The notes under the pieces: model-generated | Told to the model about the DNA's origin: nothing | The model's database searches: none | Seen by the model: the letters and a program-made list of their open reading frames with translations, nothing else | Shown: in pieces, positions 45,479-54,104 of the stretch | Layout: the number at the start of each line of letters is the position of its first letter | How positions within the stretch are numbered: the stretch's first letter is position 1 | Program-made: the position numbers and the translations under genes | NCBI RefSeq assembly: GCF_010731855.1 | Contig: NZ_AP022620.1 | Coordinates: forward strand, 434,001 to 498,000 | Source: Mycolicibacterium anyangense | GTDB taxonomy: Bacteria; Actinomycetota; Actinomycetes; Mycobacteriales; Mycobacteriaceae | DNA length: 64,000 bases | Reading direction: 5' to 3'

Positions 45479-46276
45479 TCACGGCATGGTGTAGCCGCCG
45501 CTGACCGAGATCATCTGGCCGGTCACCTGGCTTGCCGCGCGTGCCGAGGAGAACCACAGCACGGCTCGCGCCACGTCGACCGCGGTGGTCAGGGTTCGGG
45601 TCGGGGTGTCCTTGAGCATGAAGTCAATCTGCTTGGGGTTGAACACTTCGTCCTCGCCGACAGCCCACAGGCTCGATGCGCCGACAGCGTCGGGACTCTC
45701 CGGCATCACCAGGCCCGGGCAGACGATGTTGGAACGGATGCCGTGCCGGCCGTGCTCGCGCGCCGTGGTGCGGGCGAAAGCCACCATGGCCGCCTTGGAG
45801 GCGCCATAGATGCCTTGACGGATCTGCCCGAACGCGGCGTCGCTGGCGATGAAGACCAGCGCTCCGACGCCGGCTTCCTTCATCGGCCCGATGGCGGCCT
45901 GGGTCATGGCGACCGCGCTGAAGAAGTTCACCTCGATGGTGCGCCGCCACTTGTCGCGGTCGGTATCGGTGGCCACGAATCCCGGGACGCTCCAGCCCGC
46001 GTTGTTGACCACGACGTCCACGCCGCCCCAGTTGTCGAGCGCGGTACCGATGGTCTTCTCGGCGCCTCCCGCAACGGTGAGATCGGCGATGGCCAGTTCG
46101 ACCGCGCCGGCCCCGAGCCGGAGAGCTTCCTCGCGCACCTTGGTGGCCTGGGGTTCGTCGATGTCGTTCAGGACGATTCGCGCACCTTCGGCCGCGAATT
46201 CGTGGACGATGCCGCGGCCGATGTTGGACGCGCCGCCGGTGACGATGACGCGGGCGTTGGCCAGTCCGAGATCCAT
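45479..46276 (-). CDS. Short-chain dehydrogenase/reductase
   Basis: 265 aa classical SDR. The cofactor motif TGGASNIGRG is near residue 13, NNAG follows, and the Ser-Tyr-Lys catalytic set lies in FIASDAAF and YGASKAAM. Asp in NDID after beta-2 suggests NAD preference. Start ATG 46276 with AAGGATC upstream. It is transcribed away from the main catabolic run, across a shared AT-rich control region. In a Rieske-dioxygenase locus an SDR is a natural dihydrodiol dehydrogenase candidate, but substrate assignment is only inference. Confidence 0.88.
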   Translation of the reverse strand: MDLGLANARVIVTGGASNIGRGIVHEFAAEGARIVLNDIDEPQATKVREEALRLGAGAVELAIADLTVAGGAEKTIGTALDNWGGVDVVVNNAGWSVPGFVATDTDRDKWRRTIEVNFFSAVAMTQAAIGPMKEAGVGALVFIASDAAFGQIRQGIYGASKAAMVAFARTTAREHGRHGIRSNIVCPGLVMPESPDAVGASSLWAVGEDEVFNPKQIDFMLKDTPTRTLTTAVDVARAVLWFSSARAASQVTGQMISVSGGYTMP

Positions 46277-46386
46277 GGTGATCCTTCCTCGTCGGGGCTC
46301 CTTGTCCCGCTCGACCCCAGTGATTTAACCTAGATTAGAAATATCGATTAGATTTGTCTACGAGCAACGGTGCGAGGGAGTCCAGG
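46277..46386. promoter_or_regulatory. AT-rich divergent promoter/operator region of the catabolic locus
   Basis: 110 bp separating the two transcription directions. Within 46327-46360 is an unusually AT-rich patch with GATTAGA repeated at 46333-46339 and 46346-46352 (13-bp step), TAGATT -10-like hexamers on the plus strand and TAATCT on the minus strand. It is likely a regulator site controlling both directions. Confidence 0.5.
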
Positions 46387-47133
46387 ATGGAAAAGCTGCT
46401 GCACGACAAGGTGGCAGTTGTCACCGGTGCCGCGCAGGGAATCGGTCTGGAAATCGCCCGAACCCTCCATCATCACGGCGCCCGGGTGGTGCTCGCCGAC
46501 CTCGACGAAGAAGCGACCGTACGGGCTGCCGAGCAGATCGGCGGCCCGGCGGGCGGATGCAGCGGCGCAGTCTGCAACGTGACCTCCGAAGAGCAGATGC
46601 AGGCGTTGGTGGCCGACACCGTCGACACCTACGGACGCCTCGACCTGTTCGTCAACAACGCCGGCATCACCCGGGATGCTTCGCTGAAGAAGATGCAGGT
46701 GTCCGATTTCGACGCCGTCATCACCGTGCACCTGCGGGGCACCTGGCTGGGTATCCGGGAAGCCAGTGCGGTCATGCGGGAACAGAAGTCCGGCAGCATC
46801 GTGAACATCTCCTCGCTGTCGGGTAAGGCGGGTAACCCCGGCCAGACCAACTACAGCGCGGCCAAGGCGGGCATCGTCGGACTCACCAAGGCCGCGGCGA
46901 AAGAGGTCGCCCACCACAACGTGCGCATCAATGCCGTGCAACCCGGCCTGATCCGCACCCCGATGACGGCAGCCATGCCGCCGGAGATCTTCGCCCAGCG
47001 CGAGGCCGACGTGCCGATGAAGCGGGCGGGTGAACCGAGCGAGGTCGCCGGTGCCGTGGTGTTCCTGGGCTCGGAGCTATCGAGCTACATCACCGGAACA
47101 GTCATCGAGGTTGGCGGCGGGAGGTACATGTGA
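46387..47133 (+). CDS. FabG-like short-chain dehydrogenase/reductase
   Basis: 248 aa SDR. The motif TGAAQGIG is near 14, NNAGITRD follows, and the catalytic Ser is in ISSLSG, with Tyr and Lys in YSAAKAG. PGLIRTPM and TGTVIEVGGG complete the family pattern. It most resembles 3-oxoacyl-ACP/CoA reductases. ATG 46387 with GAGGGAG upstream. It is first in a run of coupled catabolic genes (GTGA overlap with the next gene at 47130). A likely role is oxidation of a 3-hydroxyacyl-CoA or dihydrodiol. Confidence 0.88.
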   Translation: MEKLLHDKVAVVTGAAQGIGLEIARTLHHHGARVVLADLDEEATVRAAEQIGGPAGGCSGAVCNVTSEEQMQALVADTVDTYGRLDLFVNNAGITRDASLKKMQVSDFDAVITVHLRGTWLGIREASAVMREQKSGSIVNISSLSGKAGNPGQTNYSAAKAGIVGLTKAAAKEVAHHNVRINAVQPGLIRTPMTAAMPPEIFAQREADVPMKRAGEPSEVAGAVVFLGSELSSYITGTVIEVGGGRYM

Positions 47134-47900
47134 GTCCCGTCCTGACCGAGATCACGGGCGCGATCGGGCGGATCACGCTCAATCGTCCGGACAAGATGAA
47201 CGCCATCAGTGTCGATCTCGCCGAGGCGCTCGGCGCGGCGATCGATGAGCTGGGCCACCGCGACGACCTCAACGTCATCGTGATCCGCGGCGCGGCAGGC
47301 AACTTCTGCGCGGGCGGCGACTTCGACGAGGTGCAGCGGTTGCGAGCAGCCGGTCCGGATCAGCTGCGGATCCTGTTCACGGCGTTCAAGGCGGCCTGCG
47401 CCGCGGTCAGTCGTACCGACATCCCGGTCGTCGCCGCGGTGCAGGGCGTCGCCGCTGCCGGTGGCTTCGAACTGATGCAAGCCGTCGACATCGTCCTAGT
47501 GTCCGAGTCGGCACGCATCGCCGACAACCACATCAACTTCGGGATGATCCCCGGCGGCGGCAGTACCGCGCGGTTGCCCCGCATCGTCGGTCGCCAGCAG
47601 GCGCTGACCGTGCTGCTCTCCGGCGACAAGCTGCGCGGCCCGGACGCCCTGCGGCTGGGGCTGGCCCAACAGTGCTATCCCGGCGAGGAATTCGACGAGT
47701 CGGTGGAGGCCTTCCTGCAGCGGCTCGCCAGTCGCGACCGCTCCGCGGTGACCGCCATCAAGCGTCTGGTCAACACCGGACTCGACAACGACCTGCAGAC
47801 CGCCATCGACGACGAGACCGATGCCGTGGTCGCCCGGATCTGCGGCGACGCCGGTCAGGCCGGGGTGTCGGCATTCAAGAACAGAGAGGCCACCGCATGA
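47130..47900 (+). CDS. Enoyl-CoA hydratase/isomerase family protein 1
   Basis: 256 aa crotonase fold. The oxyanion-hole segments are NFCAGGDF (first) and QGVAAAGGFELM (second), and NFGMIPGGGSTARLPRIVG marks the active-site loop. The position of the classical second glutamate is a Gly in IPGGG, so it may be an isomerase, hydrolase or C-C lyase rather than a hydratase. GTG 47130 overlaps the SDR stop, and the stop overlaps the next ATG. First of three consecutive crotonases. Confidence 0.88.
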   Translation: MSPVLTEITGAIGRITLNRPDKMNAISVDLAEALGAAIDELGHRDDLNVIVIRGAAGNFCAGGDFDEVQRLRAAGPDQLRILFTAFKAACAAVSRTDIPVVAAVQGVAAAGGFELMQAVDIVLVSESARIADNHINFGMIPGGGSTARLPRIVGRQQALTVLLSGDKLRGPDALRLGLAQQCYPGEEFDESVEAFLQRLASRDRSAVTAIKRLVNTGLDNDLQTAIDDETDAVVARICGDAGQAGVSAFKNREATA

Positions 47901-48700
47901 CCGTGACCACCGAGCCTGCCGTATTGCGCGAGGTGGCGCCCAACGGCGTCGCCAGCATCCGGCTGAACCGCCCCGAGACCTCCAACGGGCTCAACGTCGA
48001 GACGCTCAAGGCGCTGCACGACGCCGTGCTGACCTGCCACGCCGACCCTGAGGTGAAGGTGGTCGTCCTGACCGGGGCGGGACGCAACTTCTGCGCCGGC
48101 GGCGACGTGAAGACCTTCGAGTCCAAGGGCGAGAAGCTCCCGGACTATCTGCGGGAAGCCACCGCATGGTTGCAGCTCGCGACGTCCGCACTCATCCAGT
48201 TGCGTGTCCCGGTCGTCACCGCGGTGCAGGGCTTCGCCGCCGGGGGCGGCGGGCTCGGCCTGGTCTGCGCATCCGACATCGTGGTCGCCGCGCAGTCGGC
48301 CAAGTTCTTCTCCGGCGCGGTCCGGGTCGGCATGGCGCCGGATGGCGGATCCTCGGTGACGCTGGCCCAATTGGTGGGCTTGCGCCAGGCGCTGCGGATC
48401 CTGCTGACCAACCCGACCATCACCGCCGACGAGGCGGTCGGCATCGGTCTGATCACCGAAGTCGTGGCCGATGAGGATCTGCAGACTCGCGTCCAGACAA
48501 TCGCCACCGAGCTGTCGGCGATGCCCACCCGCGCGTTGTCGGCGACCAAACGCCTGGTGTGGTCGGGGGTGGGCGCCTCCATCGAGGAACGGCTGCCCGA
48601 GGAGTCCCGCACCGTCTCGGAGCTCTCCGGAACCGAGGACGCCCTGGAAGGTCTGCGCGCGGTCATCGAGCGCCGCCCGGCGAAGTTCACCGGCCGATGA
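47897..48700 (+). CDS. Enoyl-CoA hydratase/isomerase family protein 2
   Basis: 267 aa crotonase. Motifs are NFCAGGDVKTF, QGFAAGGGGLGLVCA and RVGMAPDGGSSVTLAQLVG. The Asp of PDGG replaces the hydratase Glu, as in PaaG-like ring-forming/isomerising enzymes. ATG 47897 overlaps the previous stop (ATGA), and the end overlaps the next gene likewise. Consecutive but diverged from crotonases 1 and 3, so each probably does a different step. Confidence 0.88.
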   Translation: MTVTTEPAVLREVAPNGVASIRLNRPETSNGLNVETLKALHDAVLTCHADPEVKVVVLTGAGRNFCAGGDVKTFESKGEKLPDYLREATAWLQLATSALIQLRVPVVTAVQGFAAGGGGLGLVCASDIVVAAQSAKFFSGAVRVGMAPDGGSSVTLAQLVGLRQALRILLTNPTITADEAVGIGLITEVVADEDLQTRVQTIATELSAMPTRALSATKRLVWSGVGASIEERLPEESRTVSELSGTEDALEGLRAVIERRPAKFTGR

Positions 48701-49482
48701 ACGTCCTCATCGACGACGACGGCGCGGTCCGGACGATCACGCTCCATCGACCGCAGGTCCGCAACGCGATCGACATCCCGCTGCGGCTGGAATTGGCCGA
48801 TGCGCTCGAGGCGGCCGACGCCGACGACTCGGTGCGAGTCATCATTCTCACCGGCTCCGGGTCGACGTTCTGTTCCGGCGGTGACATCTCGACGATGCGG
48901 GTGATGGGCGAGACCGAGGCCATGGAACGCGCGCAGCTCGCGCAGCGGGTGATCCGGGCTATCTGGAATACCCCGAAGCCCGTCATCGCGGCGGTCGAGG
49001 GGGCCGCGTTCGGCGCCGGTGCGGCACTGGCGGCAGCCTGTGATCGGGTGATCGCGGGTCGTGATACCCGGTTTGCCACCACGTTCACCAATGTCGGGCT
49101 GGCCGGCGATATGGGCACCTTCGCCTCGCTTCCCCGCCGGGTGGGCGTGGCGCGGACTCGCCAGATGCTGCTGCTTCCCGAACCGTTCACCGCCGAGGCG
49201 GCCGAGCAGTGGGGCCTCGTCGATGCCACCACCGAACCGGGCGGTGCGCTTGCGGCGGCTCGCGCGGACGCGGCACGACTCGCTGCCGGGCCCGCCCAGG
49301 CCTACGCAACGATCAAGGCCTTGTTGGCACTGACGCCCACACTGCCCCCGCTCGAGGTTCTCGACATCGAGGCGGCCCATCAGGCAAAGCTTTTCGGCAG
49401 TAGCGACTTCGCTGAAGGTGTCGCTGCTTTCGCCGAGAAACGTCGACCGTCCTTTCGCACACGACAAGGAGTACGCGGATGA
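48697..49482 (+). CDS. Enoyl-CoA hydratase/isomerase family protein 3
   Basis: 261 aa crotonase. Motifs are TFCSGGDISTM, EGAAFGAGAALAAACD and NVGLAGDMGTFASLPRRVG, again with Asp (GDMG) in the active-site loop. ATG 48697 overlaps the stop of crotonase 2, and the stop overlaps the dioxygenase alpha start (ATGA, 49479-49482). The tight coupling to the dioxygenase implies that the CoA-ester steps and ring oxidation belong to one pathway. Confidence 0.88.
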   Translation: MNVLIDDDGAVRTITLHRPQVRNAIDIPLRLELADALEAADADDSVRVIILTGSGSTFCSGGDISTMRVMGETEAMERAQLAQRVIRAIWNTPKPVIAAVEGAAFGAGAALAAACDRVIAGRDTRFATTFTNVGLAGDMGTFASLPRRVGVARTRQMLLLPEPFTAEAAEQWGLVDATTEPGGALAAARADAARLAAGPAQAYATIKALLALTPTLPPLEVLDIEAAHQAKLFGSSDFAEGVAAFAEKRRPSFRTRQGVRG

Positions 49483-50747
49483 CCTCAGTCATCGATCCCT
49501 CAGCTGGCACCGGTAGCCGATTCGACCGGCTGATCCAGCCGAACAGGGTGCATGGCAGCCTCTACACCAGCTCCGACATCTTCGCCGAGGAACTGGAGAA
49601 GATCTGGTACCGCACCTGGGTGTTCGTCGGCCACGAGAGCGAGGTCGCCCACCCCAACGACTACGTGCGCAAGAAACTCGGTACCCAGGACGTCATCATG
49701 ACCCGCGACCGCGACGGCGAGTTGCATCTGCTGCTCAACCGGTGCGCCCACCGTGGCAGTCAGGTCTGCGACGACGCCAAGGGCAACTCGAGCACCTTCC
49801 GGTGCCCCTACCACGGCTGGACGTTCCGGAACACCGGCGACCTCGTCGGCTTCCCGTTCTTCAAGGGCTACGGTGAGCGCAAGCTCGACATGCCGATGGG
49901 TCGGGTGCCCCGGGTCGACACCTACGGTGGCTTCGTCTTCGGCAGCTTCGCCACCGATGGACCGTCCTTGGTGGAGCATCTCGGTGCCGCTGCCGGCGAG
50001 ATCGACCGGTTGACCCGGCTGTCGCCGGAGGGCAAGGTCGAGCTGACTGCCGGATGGTTGCAGCACAAGACGCGCGCCAACTGGAAACTGGTCGCCGAGA
50101 ACGAAACTGACGGCTACCACCCGCAATTCGTCCACGGCTCGATCTTCGGGGTCACCGGCAGCACCATCGCCCCGCTCTACAGCGACAGTTCCACCGCTGT
50201 GACCCGTGACCTCGGCAACGGCCACAGTGAGAACGACCTGCGTCCGGAGTTCCGCAAGTTCGCCCAGCCGATGCGCTGGTTCGGCACGACCGAATCCCGG
50301 GTGCCGGACTATGTGGCGGCGATGCGCGCCAAGCACGGTGCCGAGGCCGAGCAGATCCTCGTCGAGGGTGCTCCGCACGTGATGATCTTCCCCAATCTGT
50401 TCATCGCCGAGATCCAGGTGATCTGCTTCCAGCCCGTTGCCGCCGACGAGTGCACGCAGTACGCAACCGCCGTCCAGCTGGCCGGTGCCCCGGAACTCAA
50501 CCGGCGCATGGTGTCTCAGTGCATCGGTTCGGTCGGGCCGGCCGGGATGCTGCTCGCCGACGACACCGAGATGTACGAGCGCAATCAGGAAGGCATCGCG
50601 GCACGAAACCCGGAGTGGCTCGACGTGCGCCGGGGACTGAATCGGGAAACCGTCGATGACAACGGCTTCACGATCGGCACCAACACCGACGAGACCGGTA
50701 TGCGCGCCTTCTGGTCGCAGTACAAGTCGCTGATGGAAAAGGACTGA
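49479..50747 (+). CDS. Rieske ring-hydroxylating dioxygenase, alpha (catalytic) subunit
   Basis: 422 aa. The Rieske [2Fe-2S] motif is Cys89-X-His91 and Cys109-X2-His112 (CAHRGSQ ... CPYHGW). The mononuclear iron site has His214 and His219 in NETDGYHPQFVHG with the bridging Asp211. The length and motif spacing fit the benzoate/toluate and related alpha subunits. It adds O2 to an aromatic or hydroaromatic ring and needs electrons from a ferredoxin/reductase, which is not encoded in this window. The beta subunit follows four bases later. The substrate is unknown. Confidence 0.93.
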   Translation: MTSVIDPSAGTGSRFDRLIQPNRVHGSLYTSSDIFAEELEKIWYRTWVFVGHESEVAHPNDYVRKKLGTQDVIMTRDRDGELHLLLNRCAHRGSQVCDDAKGNSSTFRCPYHGWTFRNTGDLVGFPFFKGYGERKLDMPMGRVPRVDTYGGFVFGSFATDGPSLVEHLGAAAGEIDRLTRLSPEGKVELTAGWLQHKTRANWKLVAENETDGYHPQFVHGSIFGVTGSTIAPLYSDSSTAVTRDLGNGHSENDLRPEFRKFAQPMRWFGTTESRVPDYVAAMRAKHGAEAEQILVEGAPHVMIFPNLFIAEIQVICFQPVAADECTQYATAVQLAGAPELNRRMVSQCIGSVGPAGMLLADDTEMYERNQEGIAARNPEWLDVRRGLNRETVDDNGFTIGTNTDETGMRAFWSQYKSLMEKD

Positions 50748-50751
50748 GCAC

Positions 50752-51285
50752 GTGACAACCTCGATCAGCGAGTCCGCTGAATCCACTTGTATCCCAGCCG
50801 AGTTCGATCGCTTCGCCGTCGAGCAGTTCCTGTATCGGGAAGCGCGGCTGGCCGACGAGAACGACTACGACGCCTGGGAGGCGTTGTGGACCGACGATGC
50901 CCTGTACTGGGTACCCGCCGACGTCAAGGATTACGACCCGCTGCGTCAGATGTCGGTGATCTATGACAACCGCAGCCGCATCTCGACCCGGCTCAAGCAG
51001 GTCCTCACAGGTCGCCGTTACGCGCAGGCGCCGGCCTCGGTACTGCGCCGGCTCATCTCGAACATCGAATTCCTCGGTGCGCGGCCGAATTCCGAAGGTT
51101 CGGCGGACCTGGAAGTCGGGGCGAACTTCATCGCAGTCGAATCCCGAGCGCGGGGCAACCATGTGTGGGCCGGCCGGACCACCTATCGGTTGCGCCTTGT
51201 CGGCGGTGAGCTCCGACTGGCCTACAAGAAGGTGCAGCTCGTCGATGCGGACAAGGCGATCCCGTCGCTGAGTTTCCTGATCTGA
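50752..51285 (+). CDS. Ring-hydroxylating dioxygenase, beta subunit
   Basis: 177 aa NTF2-like cone fold, the structural subunit of alpha3beta3 oxygenases. VEQFLYREARLADENDYDAW and LWTDDALYWVPAD are the family start. Then DNRSRISTRLKQVLTGRRYAQ and VLRRLISNIEFLG give the classical pattern, ending LRLAYKKVQLVDAD. GTG 50752, directly after alpha, so expression in equal amounts is expected. No catalytic residues are expected in this subunit. Confidence 0.92.
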   Translation: MTTSISESAESTCIPAEFDRFAVEQFLYREARLADENDYDAWEALWTDDALYWVPADVKDYDPLRQMSVIYDNRSRISTRLKQVLTGRRYAQAPASVLRRLISNIEFLGARPNSEGSADLEVGANFIAVESRARGNHVWAGRTTYRLRLVGGELRLAYKKVQLVDADKAIPSLSFLI

Positions 51286-51292
51286 GGCGGTG

Positions 51293-51547
51293 ATGGGAAT
51301 CGAATTCGACGATTCGGCAGCGGCGGCCATCCCGGGTGTCGGAGCAGTGATCGGGAGCGAGTTCGCCGAGGTGGCGGTCAGTGTCGACACCGAGGCGAAT
51401 TCGCCGCGCCTGCGGGTCGAGGATCTGCGCACCGGCCGGGTGCGCTTCCTGGACGCCCTGGAGCTGGAGACCATCGTGTGGTTGTCCGAGGAGAAGCTGA
51501 CCGCGTTGCTCGATCCGTCGGCCGATCGTTGGCGGGGTGACCGATGA
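51293..51547 (+). CDS. 84-residue protein of unknown function in the dioxygenase operon
   Basis: 84 aa (GTG 51290 would add one residue). Acidic, without cysteine, signal peptide or membrane segment. The second half (LRVEDLRTGRVRFLDALELETIVWLSEEKLTALLD) looks like a small beta-hairpin plus helix. It is not a ferredoxin since it has no ligand residues. It lies between the dioxygenase beta subunit and the thiolase, with an ATGA overlap to the thiolase, so it is surely translated with the pathway. It may be an assembly or subunit-type accessory protein. I do not recognise a family. Confidence 0.7.
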   Translation: MGIEFDDSAAAAIPGVGAVIGSEFAEVAVSVDTEANSPRLRVEDLRTGRVRFLDALELETIVWLSEEKLTALLDPSADRWRGDR

Positions 51548-52752
51548 GGCGCGCAGCGATCGTGGCCCCGGTCCGGACCCCGGTCGGCACGTTCGGTGGC
51601 AGTCTGCGACCTTTACGCGCCGAGGATCTGGCCGCCCGGGTGCTCACCGCGCTGGTCGACCGCAGCGGGGTTGATCCCGAGGTCATCGAGGACGTCGTGA
51701 TGGCCCAGTCCTACTCCAACTCCGAGGCGCCGTGCATCGGGCGTTGGGCCGCGCTGCACGCTGGGCTTCCGATCACCGTGTCCGGCTTGCAGATCGACCG
51801 CCGCTGTGGCGGTGGACTGCAGGCGGTGATCACCGCGGCGATGACGGTGCAGACCGGCGCGGCCGATGTCGTCATTGCCGGTGGGGTGGAATCGATGAGC
51901 AACATCGAGCACTACACCACTACCGCACGGTGGGGGGCGCGGTCGGGGAACCAGATGCTCTACGACCGGTTGGACCGCGGCCGGCAGATGTCGCAACCGG
52001 TGTGGCGGTTCGGCGAGATCAGCGGAATGATCGAGACCGCCGAGAATCTGGCCGCCGACTACGGCATCGACCGGGCCGCCGCCGACGAATTCGCTGCCCG
52101 CAGCCACCGACTGGCCGCCGCCGCGCAGAGCGCGGGCCGGTTCGACGAGGAGATGATCGCCGTCGAGGTGCCGGTCCGGCGCGGCGATCCGGTGCAGGTC
52201 GGCAAGGACGAGGGCGTTCGCCCCGATACCACCGTGGAGAGCCTGGCACGCCTGCGCACCGTCCAGGCCGGCGGAACCGTGACGGCCGGTAACTCCAGCC
52301 AGCAGAATGACGCTGCCGCAGCATGTTTGGTGGTCGCCGAAGACCGCCTCGACGAGTTGGGCCTGGAACCGATCGGCTTCCTGGAGGGCTGGGCGGCGGT
52401 CGGCTGCGAGCCCTCCCGGATGGGGATCGGACCGGTGGGCGCGGTGCAGAAACTGTTCGCGCGCAACGGCCTGACGTTCGACCAGATGGATCTCATCGAG
52501 ATCAACGAGGCGTTCGCCGTCCAGGTCCTCGCGGTCCTCGCCGGCTGGGGTCTGACCATGGACGATGTCGAGGATCGGCTCAACGTCAACGGCTCGGGCA
52601 TCTCGCTCGGACATCCGATCGGGGCCACCGGTGTGCGCATCCTGGCCACGATGATGTACGAGTTGCGCCGGCGCGGTGGGGGATTGGCGCTCGAGACTAT
52701 GTGCATCGGCGGCGGACAAGGCATTGCCGCCGTGTTCAGGAGCGCGTCGTGA
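51544..52752 (+). CDS. Acetyl-CoA acetyltransferase (thiolase)
   Basis: 402 aa complete thiolase. The nucleophile Cys88 is in DRRCGGGLQA, and GGVESMSNIEHY follows. The base histidine is in GHPIGATG, and the second Cys is in MCIGGGQG. It cleaves a 3-oxoacyl-CoA to acetyl-CoA (or propionyl-CoA) and a shorter acyl-CoA. ATG 51544 and a GTGA stop overlap both neighbours. With the crotonases and SDR it supplies a full beta-oxidation set for the pathway. Confidence 0.94.
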   Translation: MRRAAIVAPVRTPVGTFGGSLRPLRAEDLAARVLTALVDRSGVDPEVIEDVVMAQSYSNSEAPCIGRWAALHAGLPITVSGLQIDRRCGGGLQAVITAAMTVQTGAADVVIAGGVESMSNIEHYTTTARWGARSGNQMLYDRLDRGRQMSQPVWRFGEISGMIETAENLAADYGIDRAAADEFAARSHRLAAAAQSAGRFDEEMIAVEVPVRRGDPVQVGKDEGVRPDTTVESLARLRTVQAGGTVTAGNSSQQNDAAAACLVVAEDRLDELGLEPIGFLEGWAAVGCEPSRMGIGPVGAVQKLFARNGLTFDQMDLIEINEAFAVQVLAVLAGWGLTMDDVEDRLNVNGSGISLGHPIGATGVRILATMMYELRRRGGGLALETMCIGGGQGIAAVFRSAS

Positions 52753-54104
52753 CCTACGGCGTGCTCGGATATGCGAGCTACCTGCCCCGGCACCGGCTCG
52801 CCGCGGCCGATATCGGATTGCGGCGCGGCGATCGGGTGGTGGCGTCCTACGACGAGGACTCGACCACCATGGCGGTCAGTGCCGCCGGCCAGATCGTCGA
52901 TCCGGCAACCCCCGTGGCGGCGCTGTATTTGGCGACGACCACACCGGCCTATGCCGACAAGACCAACGCCTGTGCGGTGCATGCCGCGCTCGGGCTGCCC
53001 CCGGGCGTATTGGCGGCCGATCTCGGCGGCACCGCCCGCAGCACTGTCGCCGGCCTGCGCGCCGCCGCCCTGACCGGGGGTGTGGTGGTGGCCGCCGACG
53101 TCCGGGTGGGTAAGCCCGGATCGGCGGATGAGAAGAGCGCTGGCGACGGTGCGGCCGCCCTGCTCTTCGGTGAGGGCGAACCCATCGCGGAGTTGCTGGC
53201 AGCCACCTCCATCACGGCGGAGTTCCTCGACCGCTGGCGGGATCCGTTGTCGCCCACCGGTGACCAGTGGGAGGAGCGGTTCGGCGCCGAGCGCTACAGC
53301 GCACTGATCCGTCAGGCAGCCCGCGAGGTGCTCGACGCCGCAGGGGTGGCCGATGCCGATCACGTGGTGGTCACCTGCCCGAACTCCGCCATCATCAAGC
53401 GCGCCGCCACCCTGGTCAAGGGCCAGAAGTCGGTGGCCAGCTCACCTGTCGGACATACCGGTGCGGCCGATCCCTTGATCGCGTTGGCCGGAGCCTTCGA
53501 CACCGCAGGCGCCGGTGAGACGGTGCTGCTCCTGTCGGCTGTCGACGGTTGCGATGCGGTGTTGTTCCGCACCACCGCGGCCCTGCCCGGCGCCCGCCAG
53601 GACGTCGCACTGGCGGTGCAGCGGGAGACCGGTGCGGCGGTGCCGCATCTGACGTACCTGTCGTGGCGTGGTCTGGTCACGCTCGAGTCGCCCCGGCGGC
53701 CGGAGCCCGACCGCGCGGCGGCGCCGCCGGCGGCCCGCGCCGAGCGCTGGAAGTTCGGCTTCACCGGAACACGCTGCAACAACTGTGGTTTCACCCACCT
53801 TCCGCCGACGCGGGTGTGCCGGTCATGCCGTTCGATCGACGATATGAGCGACATCGCTGTCGCCCGGCTCGCCGGCACCGTCGTCACCTACACGGTAGAT
53901 CGGTTGGCGTTCTCCCCGTCACCACCGATGGTGCAGGCCGTGATCGACATCGACGGCGGCGGCCGGTGCACCCTGGAGGTCGCCGACGCCCGTCCGGCGG
54001 ACCTCGCGGTCGGCAGCCGGGTGCGGTTCTCATTCCGGCGGCTGTTCACCGCGGGTGGCATTCACGATTACTTCTGGAAGGCGGTGCAGGAGGATGCCGA
54101 GTAA
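52749..54104 (+). CDS. HMG-CoA-synthase-like thiolase fold fused to DUF35 OB/Zn-ribbon, catalytic residues replaced
   Basis: 451 aa. The N-terminal half (1 to about 310) has the HMG-CoA synthase/KAS III-like fold: DEDSTTMAV, the AADLGGTARS nucleophile region, VVTCPNSAIIKRAA and GHTGAADPLIAL. Aligned by eye to archaeal HMGCS, the catalytic Glu, Cys and His become Ser44, Ala96 and Thr209. The C-terminal 110 residues are a DUF35 unit with zinc ribbon Cys343/346/357/360 and an OB fold. Fusion to DUF35 recalls steroid retro-aldolase systems in which a DUF35 protein pairs with a thiolase-like enzyme. Its reaction is unknown. GTG 52749 overlaps the thiolase stop. Confidence 0.8.
   Translation: MTYGVLGYASYLPRHRLAAADIGLRRGDRVVASYDEDSTTMAVSAAGQIVDPATPVAALYLATTTPAYADKTNACAVHAALGLPPGVLAADLGGTARSTVAGLRAAALTGGVVVAADVRVGKPGSADEKSAGDGAAALLFGEGEPIAELLAATSITAEFLDRWRDPLSPTGDQWEERFGAERYSALIRQAAREVLDAAGVADADHVVVTCPNSAIIKRAATLVKGQKSVASSPVGHTGAADPLIALAGAFDTAGAGETVLLLSAVDGCDAVLFRTTAALPGARQDVALAVQRETGAAVPHLTYLSWRGLVTLESPRRPEPDRAAAPPAARAERWKFGFTGTRCNNCGFTHLPPTRVCRSCRSIDDMSDIAVARLAGTVVTYTVDRLAFSPSPPMVQAVIDIDGGGRCTLEVADARPADLAVGSRVRFSFRRLFTAGGIHDYFWKAVQEDAE

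Noticed and set aside
51293..51547. Ferredoxin component of the ring dioxygenase
   Set aside because: No cysteine or Rieske histidine/cysteine motif in the 84 residues.
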